A stretch of 7,275 bases of DNA from an uncultured Clostridia bacterium. GTDB taxonomy: Bacteria; Bacillota_A; Clostridia; TANB77; CAG-508. Positions 6,944-7,275 of this stretch are shown here, one piece after another. Every line of letters begins with the position of its first letter. Position 1 is the stretch's first letter. The DNA lies in assembly GCA_947588915.1 (NCBI GenBank), contig CANPZA010000074.1, positions 1 to 7,275 on the forward strand, in the 5' to 3' direction. The notes beneath the pieces were generated by a model. It had not been told where the DNA came from. It worked only from the letters and a program-made list of their open reading frames with translations, and ran no database searches. The position numbers were made by a program, and so were the translations under genes.

Positions 6944-6963
6944 ATTTTATAGAAAAAGTGTGA

Positions 6964-7193
6964 TTTTATGTTTTGGAGTACACTTATTGTAATGTAGAAA
7001 AAGAATTAAGAAAAACAGAACCAGTTTGGGGCGGTAATGAAACTGAAGAAATGGAAAAATCAATACAAAGAGAATTATCTGAAAGAATAGAAAAAAAGTA
7101 AAGAAAATAAAACAAGGAAAAGTAAGATATGTGGCACAAAATAGTATATTAGAGAGTTTAACAGGAGTATTAGTGTCAAAATTGATTTTTTAA
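6964..7193 (+). pseudogene. Broken short reading frame, unrecognised, split at an A7 run
   Basis: I do not recognise this. One frame is open from 6964 to a TAA at 7099-7101 (45 codons, including KTEPVWGGNETEEMEKSIQ and ending SERIEKK). It has no ATG near its beginning; TTG at 6973 or ATG at 7051 are the only plausible starts, and neither has a good ribosome binding site. A second frame, one base back, continues through the same A run and stays open to the TAA at 7191-7193 (VKKIKQGKVRYVAQNSILE and on to VSKLIF). Adding one A in the A7 run (7091-7097), or a -1 slip there, would join them into one basic, helix-prone protein of about 73-76 residues. It looks like a decayed gene remnant; a sequencing error or real frameshifting are alternatives. 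Confidence 0.35.
7092..7098 (+). other. Possible -1 frameshift slip sequence A-AAA-AAG
   Basis: In the frame of the upstream segment the codons read GAA AAA AAG TAA. This places the heptamer A-AAA-AAG in the correct register, directly before the stop codon at 7099-7101. It is the same type of slip site as in dnaX and several insertion-sequence genes. I see no convincing stimulatory hairpin just downstream, and A runs are common in this DNA. Confidence 0.25.
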
Positions 7194-7200
7194 TATAAAT

Positions 7201-7275
7201 ATGTTATTTAGAATAAAAGATAATCAAAAAAAACAAATCTTTTTAAAAGACATATTTAAAAGAAGTCGTGAAAAC
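7201..7275 (+). CDS. Possible start of an unrecognised gene, cut by the window end
   Basis: An ATG at 7201 opens 25 codons that run off the window, beginning MLFRIKDNQKKQIFLKDIF. The peptide is strongly basic. There is no ribosome binding site in front of it: the preceding bases are TTTTTTAATATAAAT. It may therefore be a remnant or a chance open frame rather than a gene start. I assign no function. Confidence 0.25.
   Translation, partial: MLFRIKDNQKKQIFLKDIFKRSREN

Noticed and set aside
7174..7193. Terminator around AAAATTGATTTTTT
   Set aside because: The arms AAAAT/ATTTT would leave a 2-base loop, which is too short, and there is no GC in the stem.
1..7275. CRISPR array, tRNA, rRNA or complete insertion sequence
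   Set aside because: No regularly spaced direct repeats, no cloverleaf-like GC-rich segments and no transposase motifs were seen on reading both strands.

Overview
The window is very AT-rich. It uses AGA for arginine and ATA for isoleucine heavily, keeps TGG as the tryptophan codon, and places strong AGGAGG-type ribosome binding sites before most genes. With type IV pilus genes of Gram-positive character, this points to a low-GC Firmicute, most likely an anaerobic clostridium. I cannot name the genus. All recognisable genes lie on the plus strand.

Positions 1-5846 are a type IV pilus assembly cluster. In order it holds a prepilin peptidase cut by the window edge (PilD-like), two small prepilin-like proteins (PilV/GspI-like and PilW/GspJ/ComGF-like), the assembly ATPase PilB, the retraction ATPase PilT and the inner-membrane platform PilC. 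The first three genes are 12 and 0 bases apart. An 88-base gap with a likely promoter precedes pilB, and pilB-pilT-pilC follow with gaps of about 22 bases. The peptidase would process the prepilins, PilB would power extension through PilC, and PilT would power retraction. The presence of PilT argues for a true pilus rather than a competence pseudopilus or a type II secretion system. No major pilin, PilM/N/O or secretin is visible here; they may lie outside the window.

Positions 5847-6049 separate the pilus cluster from the next gene. This stretch holds a long hairpin terminator followed by a good sigma-A type promoter. Positions 6050-6928 encode a ROK-family sugar kinase with its own terminator, whose hairpin spans the stop codon.

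Positions 6944-7275 hold no intact gene that I recognise. There is a short broken reading frame in two overlapping frames joined at an A7 run, and a 25-codon open frame running off the window end.

The most notable points are these. The prepilin peptidase seems to lack the second catalytic Asp (the GxGD motif). Both pilins lack the usual Glu at mature position +5. PilT has an Asp-to-Asn change in its Asp box. The broken frame near the end carries a canonical A-AAA-AAG slip sequence. No CRISPR, tRNA, rRNA or complete mobile element was seen.
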